From Cryptomeria japonica (taxonomy: Eukaryota > Streptophyta > Pinopsida > Cupressales > Cupressaceae), in the NCBI RefSeq assembly GCF_030272615.1, contig NC_081412.1:665988352-666048351 (forward strand): a DNA stretch of 60,000 bases, written 5' to 3'. Within the stretch, counting starts at the first letter, position 1; every line of letters begins with the position of its first letter. Position numbers and translations under genes: made by a program. This document shows, piece after piece, positions 1-12,500 of this stretch. Under the pieces are notes generated by a model. That model was not told the DNA's origin and did no database searches. It saw only the letters and a program-made list of their open reading frames with translations.

Positions 1-110
1 TGCCCTAGATCAGTAATCAGATTTGTAACATTTAATCATGCCCTAGTTTATTAATCATATTTGTAACATTTGATTATGCCCTAGTTTATTAATCAGATTT
101 GTAATTTAGT
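1..110. repeat. Short tandem repeat, unit about 45-50 bp
   Basis: Three imperfect copies of a unit built around 'gccctagtttattaatca' and 'gatttgtaacattt' occur at the left edge. They probably belong to the LTR of the small copia-like relic that follows. The window edge hides the left end. Confidence 0.5.
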
Positions 111-480
111 AAACTGTAATCAAGTAAATTCAAGAATGAAACAAGGAACCAAGAGACAAAACACAAATACCCTGGGAAAACCTCCAAGGAGGAAAAACCC
201 AGCATTAAAGACCCACAGGTCAGATTATGTATTCACTCTTATTGCACAAATACAATACTTAGCTTGCTTTTCTGAATCTGATCTTTATATATCAGATCTG
301 CCCTTTTTGCATGCTTCAAGACTGCACCAAAATGCCCTATATCCTTTGGAATAAGTTCGCCCAATCCTTGGACAAGTTCGCACAATCCTTGGATAAATTC
401 GCACAACATTCTTTAGTGATTTCGCACCTCTTGTTTGCAGAGCTAATTCGGTGATTTCATGGATAACTGAATTGTCTTTG
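111..480 (-). mobile_element. Copia-type LTR remnant (left copy)
   Basis: Positions 171-202 read 'cctgggaaaacc...ggaaaaacccag'. On the - strand this is the GGGTTTTTCC...GGTTTTCCCAGG inverted motif common in the R/U5 part of plant copia LTRs. A second copy lies at 1226-1263 on the far side of a gag-like stretch, as expected for a pair of LTRs on the - strand. The outer boundary is off the window and no TSD was found. Confidence 0.4.
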
Positions 481-513
481 TATTTGCAATTTAACCTTTA
501 TTTATATGGGTCT

Positions 514-1115
514 TTAACCCATATATCCTAGGTCGGCTTTAGTCCCTTTTGGCTCCAAATTGTGGCGTGTTGCTTTTAGTGAGGCGTGGAGGATGGGGCC
601 GAACTTGTCTTGGGGGCACGCTACCCCTTTAAGATAGGACCCAGTCCTAAATGGGTTCGGATGTTGCCTTAAGGCATAACCATGATGACCACAATAAGAA
701 CACAATTTTGATTGAACCAATTTGACATTGGTAAAGGAAGATTCAACTATACATGTATTCATAAGGCCTCCAGATACAAATTTGACGGGTTTCAAATACT
801 TTGGAACATAAGACCCAGCAAAACCTGTATAACTAAGACCATATTTTCCCTTGTTTGTTTGTTGAGTCTCCTAGACTCTCACAACTTCTTGTTGTGTGTA
901 CTAGAAGAAGGAACATCTTTCTTCTGTGCTAAGACATCAGGTGTCTGGTCTTGCAACCTATCTATTTTCTGTTATAGTAAAATATATTGAGCACAAAATT
1001 GCATAAAAGTAGGCTGAAACAACCTCCAACATTTTGCTGTTTGATTTGCTTTTTTTAAGTTGTCAATTTCAATGCGTAATGATAAAATTTCATCTTTAAA
1101 CAAAGCAGAACCCAT
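514..1115 (-). pseudogene. Gag-like remnant with a zinc-knuckle-like motif
   Basis: Reading leftward on the - strand from an ATG at 1115, a short coding-like stretch begins MGSALFKDEILSLRIEID and is broken by stops. It resumes at 795-514, where the residues CSYCGHHG followed by H resemble a degenerate CCHC zinc knuckle. A gag-only arrangement between two LTR remnants suggests a non-autonomous copia-like element (TR-GAG style), which would need enzymes in trans. No protease, integrase or reverse transcriptase motif is visible between the LTR pieces. The call rests on short motifs, so a different low-copy element is possible. Confidence 0.35.
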
Positions 1116-1142
1116 GATGCAAGCTCAACCAGTAATGTTTGT

Positions 1143-1985
1143 AAACAAAAAAAAGAAGTTAGCCCTAGTTCTCAATGTTAATATTTTAGCAACACAGAAA
1201 TCTTAAAAAAAATACACAGAATTTACCCTGGGAAAACCCTCCACTTGAGGGTGAAAAACCCAGCCCACTAAAAAATGAACTTTATTATATCTCTGAAAAT
1301 GAATACAACTGTTGATAGTTTCAGATTACTATCAATCTCAATAAGATAAGTTTAATTCTCCACAAATCAATCTTGACAATGAAGTCAAATGATACATCTC
1401 TTATACATTCTATAAACCTTCATAAGTCTGAAAATTCAGAACACAAAAAACATATAATATATCTGATCTGACAGACTACATACACAATATTCTCAACTTC
1501 ATACTGACAAACGAGAGAAGCCAGCAATATATATCTATCCATCTGCCGAAGAAGAAGAGCAATGAATATAAAGAATCGGAATTGCAAGTGAAGAGACACC
1601 ACGAAGGAAGAAGAAAAGACACCAACAGTTACATCTTCACCGACAGCCATATGGACATGAAGAGTCACCGACAGCCACAACTACACCGTCAGCCACGTAG
1701 ACATGAAGAGTCACCGGCCGAGAAGTGAAGAGACTCCATGGTGGAGAGGAAGAGTCACCGACAGGAAAGTGAAGAGACTCCACGGTGGAGAGGAGTTAGA
1801 TATTATCTTAGATCTCTATCGCAGCTATAAATCTTCAACACTCAAAAACATAATCACCAGAGGAATCAGAAAATAACCATTGACCTCTAAAGTTTATCTA
1901 GAAGTGGACTTGTACAAATGATTAATTAAAGGTCTGTGCTACAATACCCACCCTCTCTTTCATTATGCATATGAATTAAATACTT
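1143..1985 (-). mobile_element. Copia-type LTR remnant (right copy) with short internal repeats
   Basis: The second copy of the 'cctgggaaaaccc...gaaaaacccag' motif is at 1226-1263. About 570 bp further right, near 1828, the - strand reads ATTTATAGC, a plausible TATA box, which fits an LTR read right to left. Positions 1650-1795 contain repeats of 'gaagagtcaccgacag' and 'gtgaagagactcca'. The right boundary is an estimate. Confidence 0.35.
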
Positions 1986-2559
1986 TTAAGTTCTTAACTT
2001 TAACTGATTACATCAACAAGATATGTTCTTAGGATTTTTGTTGTCTCAGCAACAGCACTGATCGAATGTTAAGTTTTGAAACACATGTACCTTTTTCACT
2101 GACCCGTTCAAAAGCTAAGCTTTAGTTTCATTTCACATCACTGCATCTCCCATTTCAAATATTTTGGTTAATTTGAAAATTATGACCTCATATATTATGA
2201 TTCCAATTATCCATTCATAGTTCGAAAACAAGGACTCAGCATAAATTGGAGCCCAAAAATTTGAGTTGGACTCAAACTTGGACTTGCTGAAGATCTTGAA
2301 AACTGAAATATATTATATAAATATGTAACATAATTTAAATAATGCACAAGAAGCACAAGTAATGAATTAAGAGAAAATATGAGTCTAGACTCTATTTTGA
2401 TTGTCAAATTGTCATGAATCAAATATCATTATTATCAATGATTACACGTCATATGTATCAAAGTTCAAAATATTAAATTTCAAATATCGTACAACTATAG
2501 TCTAGAACTTATTCCCACCCCTAGTAATAGCCAGCTTCAAATTGCTAATTTTTCTGCAA
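1986..2559. other. Intergenic stretch without recognised feature
   Basis: This is AT-rich sequence with scattered stops in all frames. No repeat, promoter or coding motif could be supported. Confidence 0.4.
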
Positions 2560-2831
2560 CTATTGTTTGGCAGCTGTTTTCTTTAGTTGGGACACTTTCC
2601 AAATGCAGCACAACATTCAATTTTTAGTTTGTTTTTATTTAGTTTTGCCTATCTTTAGTTGAGTGCAGATCCCTTTTGTATTTTGTAAAAGCATGCTGTT
2701 TGCTTTTCTTATATTCACATTGGATTCTATTTTCTAATAGAAGTCACTGTTTTTATTTTATAACAAGGCACTCTTCTGTTTTGATTGTTCTACTGCTATA
2801 GCTTTATCTTTTTTGTCCTAGCCTAGGTGCT
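2560..2831 (+). mobile_element. 5' LTR of decayed copia element, part 1
   Basis: This T-rich stretch is contiguous with 6955-7206 once unit A and its duplicated GTGCT are removed. The joined sequence ends directly at a tRNA-Met primer binding site at 7207. The left boundary is unknown because no matching 3' LTR was found. Confidence 0.4.
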
Positions 2832-3265
2832 TGTTGTGACGTTTTCACACATCGCCCCATTGCAAATGGGGACCCTTGCTTTTTTTTTGTTTTTTGCTTT
2901 TTAGGGTTTGATTTTTGGTCTTTTAGGGTTTTGTTAGTTAGCCTTTACATTTTGAGTGTCGCCCAGGTGATCACATAGGATAGCAAGTCCGGCTTGAGTG
3001 AAGTCCTGATCCTGAAATTTGGCTAAGTCTGGAAAGTCCTGATCTTGAAATTTGGCTAAGTCTGGAATGTCCTGATCCTGAATTTGACTAAGTCTGGAAA
3101 CTGAAAAACCTCAAAAAACTAGATTTTGCAATATAACTCTTGGAGGTCTGAAACCACTCTCAAACATCCTGAAAGTATATATGGAATATAACTTAAAGTA
3201 TCACTTATACTTAAATGTTATATTCCATTAAAATTGTCCTGATAGAGAGTTCGAAAAGTCAAATT

Positions 3266-4718
3266 TCGCTCCTGTCCTTCACTGAGGATCCAGAGCGAAT
3301 TTCGCTCCTGTCCCTCACCAAGGGACCAGGGCGATAATACTTATTTGAGCCATTCCTGACCTTGTTTGGACGAATTGAGACATCAAAGGCATGGTGAAGG
3401 GCAAAATGAGCATGATGGAGCATCCAGACTTGATCAAAAGCAATGAAATGATGAAGTTTTTGCCTAGAAGGTCAAATCCGCTCCTGTCCCTCACTGAAGG
3501 ACCAGAGCGATTTTCTTTATACGCACAATTTTAGACCTTTTTTTGGACATTAACTTTTATTCATAGCATGAAGCAGGATGATATCTTCCCTAGCAAAGAC
3601 ATTTCATGGTGAAAAGTGAAGCATTTGGGCCTGGAGGACAAAAATCGCTCCTGTCCCTCACTGAAGGACCGGAGCTTGAAATCCAAAATTGCCTTGTCCT
3701 TGAAAGATTTGAACGATTTCGCGAATTGAGAAGATCAAAGGAGATACATTTTATCAGTTGAATATAACTTGAAAGCGCAATCATGAGGAAAATTGACCCT
3801 AGAAGCAAAATCGCTCCTGTCCCTCTGCCAGGGACCAGGGCGAATTTAAGTGATAGCTCCCGTCCCTCTCTCAAGGACCAGAGCGATTTTCCTTATAAGA
3901 CAGGTTTTGGGCGAAAATCAAGTAAGTGTTAAGTTTGAGGCAAGCAAAGGAGGCGTAACGAGTCCGTTGGAGATAATTTGAAGATTGTAAAAACGCCAAG
4001 TGAAGCCCATATTATCCTAGGTGCTCCTGTCCCTCTCCCAGGGACCAGAGCGATTTCTTCCTTAGACAAATCTCTCGCCAAGATGAAGCAAATTACATGT
4101 CAAGGATGAGTGAAGGGGAGCATAGCGGATCCATTGAAGATGGTTTTAAAAGTTAGCAAAGCATGATTGAGCCTACAAGTGAAAGTTCGCTCCTGTCCCT
4201 CAGCCAGGGACCAGGGCGAACTCAAGGTTATTTAATATTCCCTCCAAGCTTAAATCACTCCAAGCTAAGACACAAAGGGGCAATGATGTTTGGAACGCCT
4301 CGGAGAGGAAGTAAAGTATCAAAGACCGCAAAGGTGATGGAAATGCCCAAGTTCGCTCCTGTCCCTCTCCCAGGACCAGAGCGAAATGTTCAAGTGTGTC
4401 CAAATTTAAGTTGCCACTCACATTTCAAGTGTTCAAAAGGGAGTAAAGAACATCATTTTGCACCGTGAAGACAGTTGCAAGTTGATATAAACAATGAAGA
4501 CCCAAGGAAAAAGGCAAGTTCGCTCCTGTCCCTCACCAAGGGACCAGGGCGAAAGTACTTTAAAGCGCACTCCTTCCACAAAAGGGACGAATTAAGCTCA
4601 AGATTCCCAATTAAAATGCTATTTTGGACGTCTAAGACATGACTCTGAACGTGAAAAAAAAGAAAAACAAGACCAAAATGAAGGAGCGCTCCTGTCCCTC
4701 TCCCAGGGACCAGAGCGA
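3266..4718 (+). repeat. Array of 33-bp imperfect palindromes at about 166-bp spacing (unit A)
   Basis: Eleven copies of a core, TCGCTCCTGTCCCT followed by AGGGACCAGAGCGA or a close variant, are present. Using the G of 'gctcctg' as anchor, they lie at 3268, 3304, 3480, 3647, 3813, 3856, 4023, 4189, 4355, 4522 and 4688. Apart from two close doublets (36 and 43 bp) and one gap of 176 bp, every step is 166 or 167 bp. The sequence between cores is not obviously conserved. The arms pair over about 11 of 14 positions. Confidence 0.9.
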
Positions 4719-5509
4719 TGTGGTTAGTGTCCCTTATTCCTCCCATGCTTAGGCGCCAATATTTTCGAATTACATTAAAATGCCAAATTCGATAAAAATG
4801 TGAAAGATTTAATTAAATTGGTATTTAAAAAATAGCGCGTGGACTTTCAATAATTAATTTAAAGCCTTTAAAAAATCGAAGTTTTTAATTATAAAGGCGT
4901 TTAATTAATTATTATTAAATTAAGTTTTAAAAAAAGGGAGCGCTTGGGGTATTATTTTGCAAGGTCGGCCCCCTCTTTTATTAAATTTTATTTGTTTATT
5001 GGGCCTATTTTCCAAGTCGGCCTAGGGGCAATTATCAAGATGAGCGCCTATATAGGAGGGGTGTGTTGAGCATGTTAACCCATCATTCAATCATTTGTCC
5101 AAGTGCGATTTTGAAGGAGCAATGGAAGTGCAAAATCTCATCCAGGAAGGAGTGCCAGTTAAAGGCTAGAGGTGGAGCGAATTTTCCTCAAGACGTTGAA
5201 GGCTAGAAGTGGTGAAGTTGATAGAAGAAGCACATTTTGAAGACTTCGATCCACATTTTGCCTAGCAAACTTGCTTAATTTTGCATCTTTTCTTAGAGTT
5301 AATTCTCAAGTGGAGGTATGGCGAGATTCTCCTAGTCTCAATTTTGAATTTTGAATTTTCAATCTCAAGTGGCTTAGTTAAATTTAGGAAATGATAATTC
5401 AAAGATTTATCATGAGGTTTCCTAATTTAAAACTTAAATCCTCTTTCTAGTTTATATTTCCACGTTGCGAAATATATTACTAATTTTGAAATGTTGTGTA
5501 GGTATCAAG

Positions 5510-5689
5510 ATGGCGACTCCCGAGCTCGAAGGATCTGCAAGTCGGAAGGTTCTCCTCAGGGAAAATCAAGCCAGATCAAGGACGGTCTCCTCAAGGACGA
5601 TCAAGCAAGGACAAGGGCGGCCTCCTCCAATCCAGCGTTTCAAGGCGAGGTACATCATCATCCTACACATCAAGGACACAAGAAGTTAG
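5510..5689 (+). other. Short ORF conserved in position in units A, B and C
   Basis: An ATG follows 'gtgtaggtatcaag' and starts MATPELEGSASRKV. Unit B has the same context and start at 28261 (MATPKPGGSTSRQV) but stops after about 20 codons. Unit C has a diverged counterpart at 43771 (MVTSEARQYF). The shared ATG context suggests inheritance from a common LTR sequence. Coding function is doubtful because the reading frames diverge quickly. Confidence 0.3.
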
Positions 5690-6080
5690 AACAAGGGTTC
5701 GTTGAAGAAGCAAATAATTTCAGAAGAGTTAATTAAAGATAGCTTCTCAACAACATCAAGTTGAATATTTACCAAGTTACAAGTGTCAGACGAGGTGGCA
5801 TCCTAGTCATCACTTCTCCAGTCAGTGTGGTCCACCTCAACATGTCGAGATTCAATGTACCTAACTCATGGAAGGTGGCACAAACTCCGATGTACCTACC
5901 CTAGCTATCCATTGGTGGAATTTTCCAGAGAGGACATGTGTCCAAGCAATACAATTATTTCATTGGTCAAGCATTAAATGTTATGTAATGGTTGTAACAA
6001 ACCCTAATTAGGGTTTTCATTGTAAAATCTTGGCCATTGATCTTGAATTGATCAAAGCCATCAAATTGTATTGAGGGCAC

Positions 6081-6088
6081 TATATAAG
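6081..6088 (+). promoter_or_regulatory. TATA box of unit A LTR promoter
   Basis: TATATAAG lies in the context 'gagggcactatataagcc'. The same context occurs at 28850-28857 in unit B, and a related TATAAAAG at 44283-44290 in unit C. All three lie 840-885 bp from the right end of their unit, which supports an RNA polymerase II start here. Confidence 0.65.
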
Positions 6089-6954
6089 CCTTGGCATTTC
6101 ATTTGTAAAGGCAGTTAGAAGGAGTTGGAAAGCGGTTAGAAGACAAATAGAGAGTAGTTAGCTAGTTGATAGAATAGTAATTAGAGTAGAGCAGAGAGAG
6201 AAGGCAAAGATTGTTGCCAAGATGTTGTTGTAAAAGACTTGTAACTTCATTGAAGAAATGGTGAAATTTATGGGTCGATTCGACAATTTGCATGGTCTTT
6301 ATACTTCTCATGTTTGATTTTATGATTAGATGAGTGGAAGAAATATGCTTGATTAATGGTGAAATTCGCATATCCATACTACTAGCAGTTTGTTGATTGC
6401 AGACTTGCCTTGTGTAGTCAACTGGAATCATTCAGCTTAAGCTTAACTTCAATTGTCGCTTCTTCATTGATATGCATCAACCTGATGGTGTCTATGCCTG
6501 CAGTGATGATTTGAACATCATAAAGCTTCCCTTCGAAGATCGCACTAGCCTTGTGGAGATGGTCCTGCGATGTCAAAACAAGACCTAGTTAGAGTTTCAT
6601 CAAAGATCATTCATTGCTCCTACATTCTTAATGTTAGGATTAGATCCTTTCCTCGCCCTCATCTTTTTTCCTTTTTTCAAATCTAAGCTAGTGAAGAGCC
6701 TGTGTTCCAGCAATATTAAAAGCAAATCAGAAGTCCAGGCATCAAATGTAAGTCCCCTTGTGATTCCAGCAAATCACATCATACCACAAAGAGCTTATCC
6801 ACACGTAGAGACCCTACATAAAAGAACATTGGAGTCACCCTGATTGATCCTTTTTTGCGATATCTTCAGCAATCAGAGGCTTTATTCAAGAGAGGATAAG
6901 GTACCCTTGGGTATTTTATTCTGTGTATGATTGTGTACAAAATACACGTCAACA

Positions 6955-7206
6955 GTGCTCCACTGGGAGCTTTTCATTGTAAACTGTAGAGTTATTTTTT
7001 TCTACAAAAGAGATATAGGGCACAGCAGTGAAATGAGAGAGACATAGAGAGCTAATAGACTGCATATTTGGGCATTGAACTAGTGCAGTGTAATTCTTTT
7101 GGTTTTAATACAAAGATACGAGCAATTTTCATTTTAAGCTGCTTTGCAATTAAAATTAATTTTGTAAGTGCAGAATCTCCTTGTCTCGTGGTCTGAAAAT
7201 TTAACA
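6955..7206 (+). mobile_element. 5' LTR of decayed copia element, part 2
   Basis: This piece runs from the right-hand GTGCT duplication of unit A to 'aatttaaca', which abuts the primer binding site. It is the 3' part (R-U5) of a + strand LTR. Confidence 0.55.
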
Positions 7207-7218
7207 TGGTATCAGAGC
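7207..7218 (+). other. Primer binding site (initiator tRNA-Met type)
   Basis: TGGTATCAGAGC matches the usual plant copia/gypsy primer binding site complementary to the 3' end of initiator tRNA-Met. It directly follows an LTR ending in ACA, which fixes the + orientation of this element. Confidence 0.85.
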
Positions 7219-7549
7219 ATGTTATCTAGAATCTTCCAGATTTGTGTATGGAGTGTGTTGCTTTCTGTGAGAGTGAGCTTTGGAGGATTTCAGTGGATGT
7301 TATGTCCTTGCTTAAGTGATTGAAGTGATTAGGACCTGCGAGAGGTTGTAGGGTGGTATGCCTTAAGTGCTCTAAGGATTGAAGTGTTGATCTGCACCTG
7401 TGATATGCTACAAATCTAAGTCATTTTCAACTAATTTGTTTGATTCTAATGTGTTTCAAAAGTTGCATGTATGACGAGTATTGGTTTTAGAGAGTGTGAT
7501 TGTCTAGGATGCTTCCACTTTACACCTTGGAATTGTAGATTGTAGATGC

Positions 7550-7781
7550 CATTGGAGGAGGTTGATCTTTCGAATTTTGAGGAGAAAAAGGTTGCACTTT
7601 CTATTGATCTTGTTCATTTGGTTGAACATAACAAAATCTGACCAAGGCGAAGCAAATTATACTAGTTTTGGTAAGGGATCATTTGATCCCTCACATCATA
7701 TAAAAGAAGACAACATAGGAGATGTATAATGCCTTGACCCCTCTGTATCAGAGTGTGAACATTTTCTGCAAGATGTGGCAC
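7550..7781 (+). pseudogene. Copia gag remnant, N-terminal part
   Basis: The stretch around 7640-7781 reads, across stops and shifts, as a copia Gag segment: AKQIILVLVRDHLIPHI, then YNALTPLYQSVNIFCKMW. This matches the UBN2-type Gag pattern (helical segment followed by 'LYQS.N...KM'). The reading continues after unit D at 13956, so D inserted into this gag. Stops show it is dead. No pol region of this element is recognisable further right. Confidence 0.6.
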
Positions 7782-8003
7782 TGTAATATCCCCCTTAATT
7801 TTTTTCAATTATTTCAGTTCACAAACAACACAAATACTTGTTAGGGTTGGAAAATGAAATGCAAATACTGCTGAAAGTAACCCTTTCCACCTTTTGGTCA
7901 CCGAGAGCCCAATTTGGGAGGGTGAGAGCATACAGTGTTGAGGGGATCGTTAGATGCTAGAAACTGAAATTGATTACAAACTTGGGCGGCAAGCCAGCCC
8001 CTT

Positions 8004-8392
8004 CCGCTTATACAGCGGGAGATGGAAATTCTGAAACTTCCTGGCGATAAACCAGCCGGGAACAAACCAAACAATTGAAACAACAATCACTCTACCACTT
8101 GTGCGGCGGGAGGACTAGGAATGAAAATTACTATCAACTCCACCACTTATTCAGCAGGAGGACAACATTACAATCAACTCAATCACTTATTTATCAGGAG
8201 GATAGTGTTACAATAGATAAAAAGGTGGCAAGCCAGTCTCTTCCACTTATGCAGTGGGCCAAAAAACAACAATCCAAGCATATAGTTGTTAGTACTACTA
8301 ATCAGCTTTACAATGCAAACATGGATTACAAAATTTCTAGAATCACTGTCCAAACTAGGCAGCAAGGCCAGTCTCTTCCACTTATCCAGTGG
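8004..8392. repeat. Dispersed small hairpin repeats in unit D
   Basis: Six related sites share 'ccacttatncagtgg'. At 8004-8018 it is CCGCT/AGCGG, and at 8243-8257 and 8378-8392 CCACT/AGTGG, so one base pair changed while pairing was kept. The copies at 8095, 8143 and 8183 are partly degraded. Two or three are preceded by 'ggcaagccagtctctt'. Spacing is irregular (40-135 bp). Confidence 0.6.
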
Positions 8393-11300
8393 GACTTGTT
8401 AGTACTACTACCAACATTACAATATGAATCATAGAAGATAAGAATGAAGAACCAACAGCTGCAAACAATTACCAAGATCACTTTCTTTCCACACCAAAGA
8501 ACCCACACACCCTATAACCAACTCTACACAAGAAGACACTCCAAAAACGGAAAATCTCTAAGTCTGATATACTCCCAACACGCTGAAAACACACAGACCA
8601 GCAGGCTAAGAACTCACTAATTTACTCATAACTCCTTCCACACTTGACAGAATCACCTCCGAACAGATGCAAATGAGAGATTCACTGATGGCGATAAGGA
8701 TGGAAATGAAAAACATCAACTAACAATGCCCAAACCCATGGCACACAACCCAACACACTCCTAGCATAAGGCGTTTACAACAGAAAACTTCGACTTGCAT
8801 AATAAAATTCATTACTCTAAGAAAACCAACGAAAACTTACAAGATGAATCGCCCATGGCATAGGAAATGAATGAGCAAATACTCAGAATGATCTGACTTA
8901 CACACAAGGAGCTATGAACGGAAACACGCTTTAGCCACACCAAACCTGCAACCCGAAAACTCACTTCAGCACTCCAAAATCAGAACACCACAAAAATATT
9001 CATCTTCAATGAGCTCCAATTTGCTCCTTTGGATGAGAAACAGTCTCAGATTCAGCTAGGTGCTATCTCTCAAGCACGAAACTGAAGCACTAGGAGGTAA
9101 GCATCCCTCGAAGTAGAAAGCCTGACAGCATTTCGATAACACTTCTTTATCAAACAAGAATGGATACCAAAACAAGAGCCCAACACTCTTATTTATAGAT
9201 TTTGCCAGGCCAAATTCAAATTCAAATGCTCCCCAAATGCGCCCAAACCAAATGCCATTACATTTTGTTGTCCTCATTTTTGAATTTTCAAAAATGTGAC
9301 AACCCTTACAAATTTTTGCTTAAAATGTGTCATTTTGTCTCCAAGGCACGTTTTACGAGGTACAAAACTCACATTTGTTAGTGTCAAATCATCAAGGGGT
9401 GTCTTTGCCATAATTGTCCAAGTTTTGGTAAGTTTTGGCCTTCATTTTCCTAGCTTTTTGTGTAATTTCGGGTTTTAGAGTAGTTATCGCAAGTTGGAGA
9501 TTTTACTCTTAAGGCACGATACCCGAGGCAAAAATTTTGCTCCTTGGTGAATTGGACTGATCTTCGGCCCATCCTCAATTCATGCTTCAAATTTCATTGC
9601 GTTTTGAGTTCGTTTGCTATGTCTTTCCTTCAATTTCGAGTTTTTTCTTCTTGACTGTAGGTGGGAAATTTTCTTTCTATTGCAAGTTAGGAGTTTCCTT
9701 TATGTTTTTGTGTTGTAGGGAAATTTGAAAACAATTACAAGTGCACTTTATTTAAAACTTGTAACTTGTAACTTACTTTTTATTTCCCCCTTGCTTTTTA
9801 TGTCTTTTAAGTTGTTTGTAGGAACTTTTTGGACAAATTGCAAGTGAATTTAAAATTACAAGTTTGAGAACTTGTAAGTTCTCATAAAAGTTCCTACTTT
9901 GTGCTTTTAAGTTGTAATAGGGGTTTTATTTCCCTATTACAAGTCTTTTAAAGTTTTTAAAGTGTTTTTATGTCTTCTGTTTACTTGTAATGGGAATTTT
10001 ATTTCTCTATTGCAAGTTTTTAAGTTTTTATTTCTTTTAGTTGTAATGGGGATTTTATTTCCCTATTACAAGTTGTTTTGCTCTTTCTTTTTGTCATTTC
10101 TTCCCTAAAACCTGAATTTGCTCAAGTGAAGGAAAAAATGATGCAATTTAAAACTTGCAAAGGGGTTTTTAAAACCCGATTGCATCTTTGGAGGGCACAT
10201 TTTGCTTGTAGTTGGAGATGAAGAACCCGACTTGCACTTTTCTTCCCATGAATCCAATTTTGGTGGCATTCTTCCCTTAAATCCGTTCCACATTCATGCT
10301 AAATTGTTAGGAATCAATGCTAGTTGCCACGTTTTCTACCAAAAACGATTTGGGCAAACACGTAAGGCATTTTGGAAGACGTTTTGAAGAGGTTTTTGCT
10401 GGTTCTTTCTGCATTTTGGAAGACGTTTTCCACCATTGTTGCCACGTTTTGCATCCAGCATAAATGCAAAGTGTTTGGCATCAAACGCGAGTCTTCTTTC
10501 CATGCCCTTTTTGAAGGAGGAGGTTGAATCAAAATTCGGTTTTGGCTGCCAAGGGTTTTCAACATGTCTATTTATGGAGCATTTCGGTTCTTCCCAAGCT
10601 CATTTGGTTTGGTCTAGGGCATTTGACCAAGCAAGAATTCGAGTTTTTAAGTGATCTTCCCAAAGGGATAAGTTCTTTGAATGCAATTTGTAAATGTGCA
10701 AGATTTTCCCCTCTTTCATTTTTCCTATTTACTTGTATTCAGGTTTTTAAAACCCGATTACAAGTAACTGTGGTAATGTTGACCTTCCCCCTTTGGTAAA
10801 AAGAGTTAATCTCCTTTTTACAAAATTTACAAATGTTGAAGAATTGCCATGGGACTCATTCATTTGATTTCGGGATTTACAAATCTGATTATAAGTTGAA
10901 GTTTTTCCCTTTTTCCAAGTTGTCAAGCTGAAAATATTCCTTCCCATACATGTACATGGTCATAAGCTTCATTCCCATCATTTCCTTCATATCAAAATCC
11001 CTATTCCCACCATTTCATCCACTCATTTCACACCTTCATTCATTTTTCCCTTTTAAAGTCTACTTGTAGTCAAAATTTTAAAATTCGATTGCAGTTGTGT
11101 CTTCACTTACAGTTAGCCTTCCAGAACCCGAAATTGGTCCAAAATGCACTCAAAAACACTTGAAAATGAGTCTTAAAGGTCCAGTTACAAGTGCAAACTT
11201 GTAGTTACCCATTACACATATGAAGTTGTATGCTTGTTCTCCACAATTGCAAGTTAATGCTCTTGTTTTTCCACACATGTAATGCAGTTTCCAGAACCCA

Positions 11301-12003
11301 AAATTCACTTGTGAGCCCATTTTTGCATCAATTTATCCCTTCCCTTGTCAGTCATGTTTGCACACACGACCTACCAAATCAATGGATTAAGGCATGGGCC
11401 TTATTTTGCAAGCAGATTTCAAGATTGGAGGATGATACAAAGAAAGAACAACAACATGATGGAGCCACACAAGGAGATGAATAAGTGATATGAATGGTTG
11501 AGAGCATAGAATGCTTTCAAGACAGAGATAGGCTTCTTACTTCAGCCTTGCAAAGAACTTCCCTCCTGAGAAGTCAGTACTACCCTAAGCATGTGAAAGG
11601 TTGAGGTTTGCTGGTTAAAGACATAAAGACTATCAAGGGTGCAAGTTCTTGTTCTAGTTCAAGATGTCATTTATCTCAATCACAGAGTATCTTGTAGCTG
11701 CATGAAGATTTCGAAAACAGAGGATGATGTAGTTAGAGTCATGTCTTTAGACACATAGAATAGTTTCAATTGTGTATTTATAATTTTGTTTTGACAAGTT
11801 TACTTGTAAAAAAAGACAATTTTGTAATTGCAAGTTTATCACTTGCACTTTTGTAATTACAAGTAAGCTTATTACAAGTCAATTTAGAATAGGATTTGTA
11901 ATTTTGAATAAGTCTTAGTTAGTAGTTGGAATAAGTCATGGTAGTTGAGAGAATTTCTCAAGTTAGTTGGGATCCTCCCACCTTTTTCTCGAGGCTCCTC
12001 TCC

Positions 12004-12011
12004 TATAAATA
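12004..12011 (+). promoter_or_regulatory. TATA box of unit L1
   Basis: TATAAATA lies within 'ctctcctataaatacttgaggggtcta'-like context that is repeated almost exactly at 57650-57657 in L2. Conservation between two independent copies supports a promoter. Confidence 0.6.
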
Positions 12012-12236
12012 CTTGAGGGGATCTATTGTAATTTTTATCTTTTGGCAATGCAACAAGACTCTGCCAGTTTGTATGTACACTCTAAGATGTTGAGCTTAGT
12101 TGTAAATCAGATTGCAGTCATTTAAAAAAGGCAAATTGCTTTCAAACTTTGTGTTGATTCAAGGTGTTATGTGATGACATTTTCTGGAGATTGATTGTGA
12201 GTTTTGAGGTGTTATACATGAGGGATTCAAGCTCAA

Positions 12237-12500
12237 TCTTGTAGACTTTGAGCTGCTTATTGCTTTTGGAATTTTAGATTGGTTTTCAGACTTGGTCTTG
12301 TAGACTTTGAGCTGCTTATTGCTTTTGCAATTTTAGATTGGTTTTTAGACTTGGTCTTGCAGACTTTGAGCTGCTTATCATATTTGAAGCTAATGTGGAA
12401 AGTTCAAGTGGGAAGATAGCTTGTAGACTTTGTGTTGCTTCTATTTTTAAGACTTGTGCATGTAAGGTGAAGTGCATCATGTAGTTAGACTTTGAGCTGC
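12237..12500 (+). repeat. About 59-bp tandem repeats with 'agactttgagctgctt'
   Basis: Units starting near 12237, 12296 and 12355 share 'cttgtagactttgagctgc' and 'ttttagattggttt'. Looser copies follow to 12500. L2 has scattered equivalents ('gactttgtgctg') at 57910-58140. This is the presumed R-U5 part of the LTR. Confidence 0.7.

Larger units (their letters stand above)
2832..6954 (+). mobile_element. Giant solo-LTR-like unit A (4.1 kb)
   Basis: The unit starts TGTTGTGAC and ends GTCAACA, giving 5-bp inverted termini TGTTG/CAACA. It is flanked by a perfect 5-bp duplication GTGCT at 2827-2831 and 6955-6959. No terminal direct repeats are visible inside, so it behaves as a solo LTR rather than a complete element. 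A TATA box (TATATAAG, 6081-6088) lies 870 bp before the right end, as in the related units B and C. That would make about 3.25 kb of U3 and 0.87 kb of R-U5. The U3 holds an 11-copy palindrome array. The family is not one I can name. Confidence 0.8.

Noticed and set aside
3266-4718. The regular repeats as a CRISPR array
   Set aside because: Spacing of 166 bp with a 33-bp core is too long for CRISPR spacers, there are no cas genes, and the context is a plant retrotransposon.
10105-10654. Overlapping 60-80 codon frames on both strands in unit L1
   Set aside because: The matching L2 segment (46680-46870) does not keep the same frames, so no coding constraint is visible.
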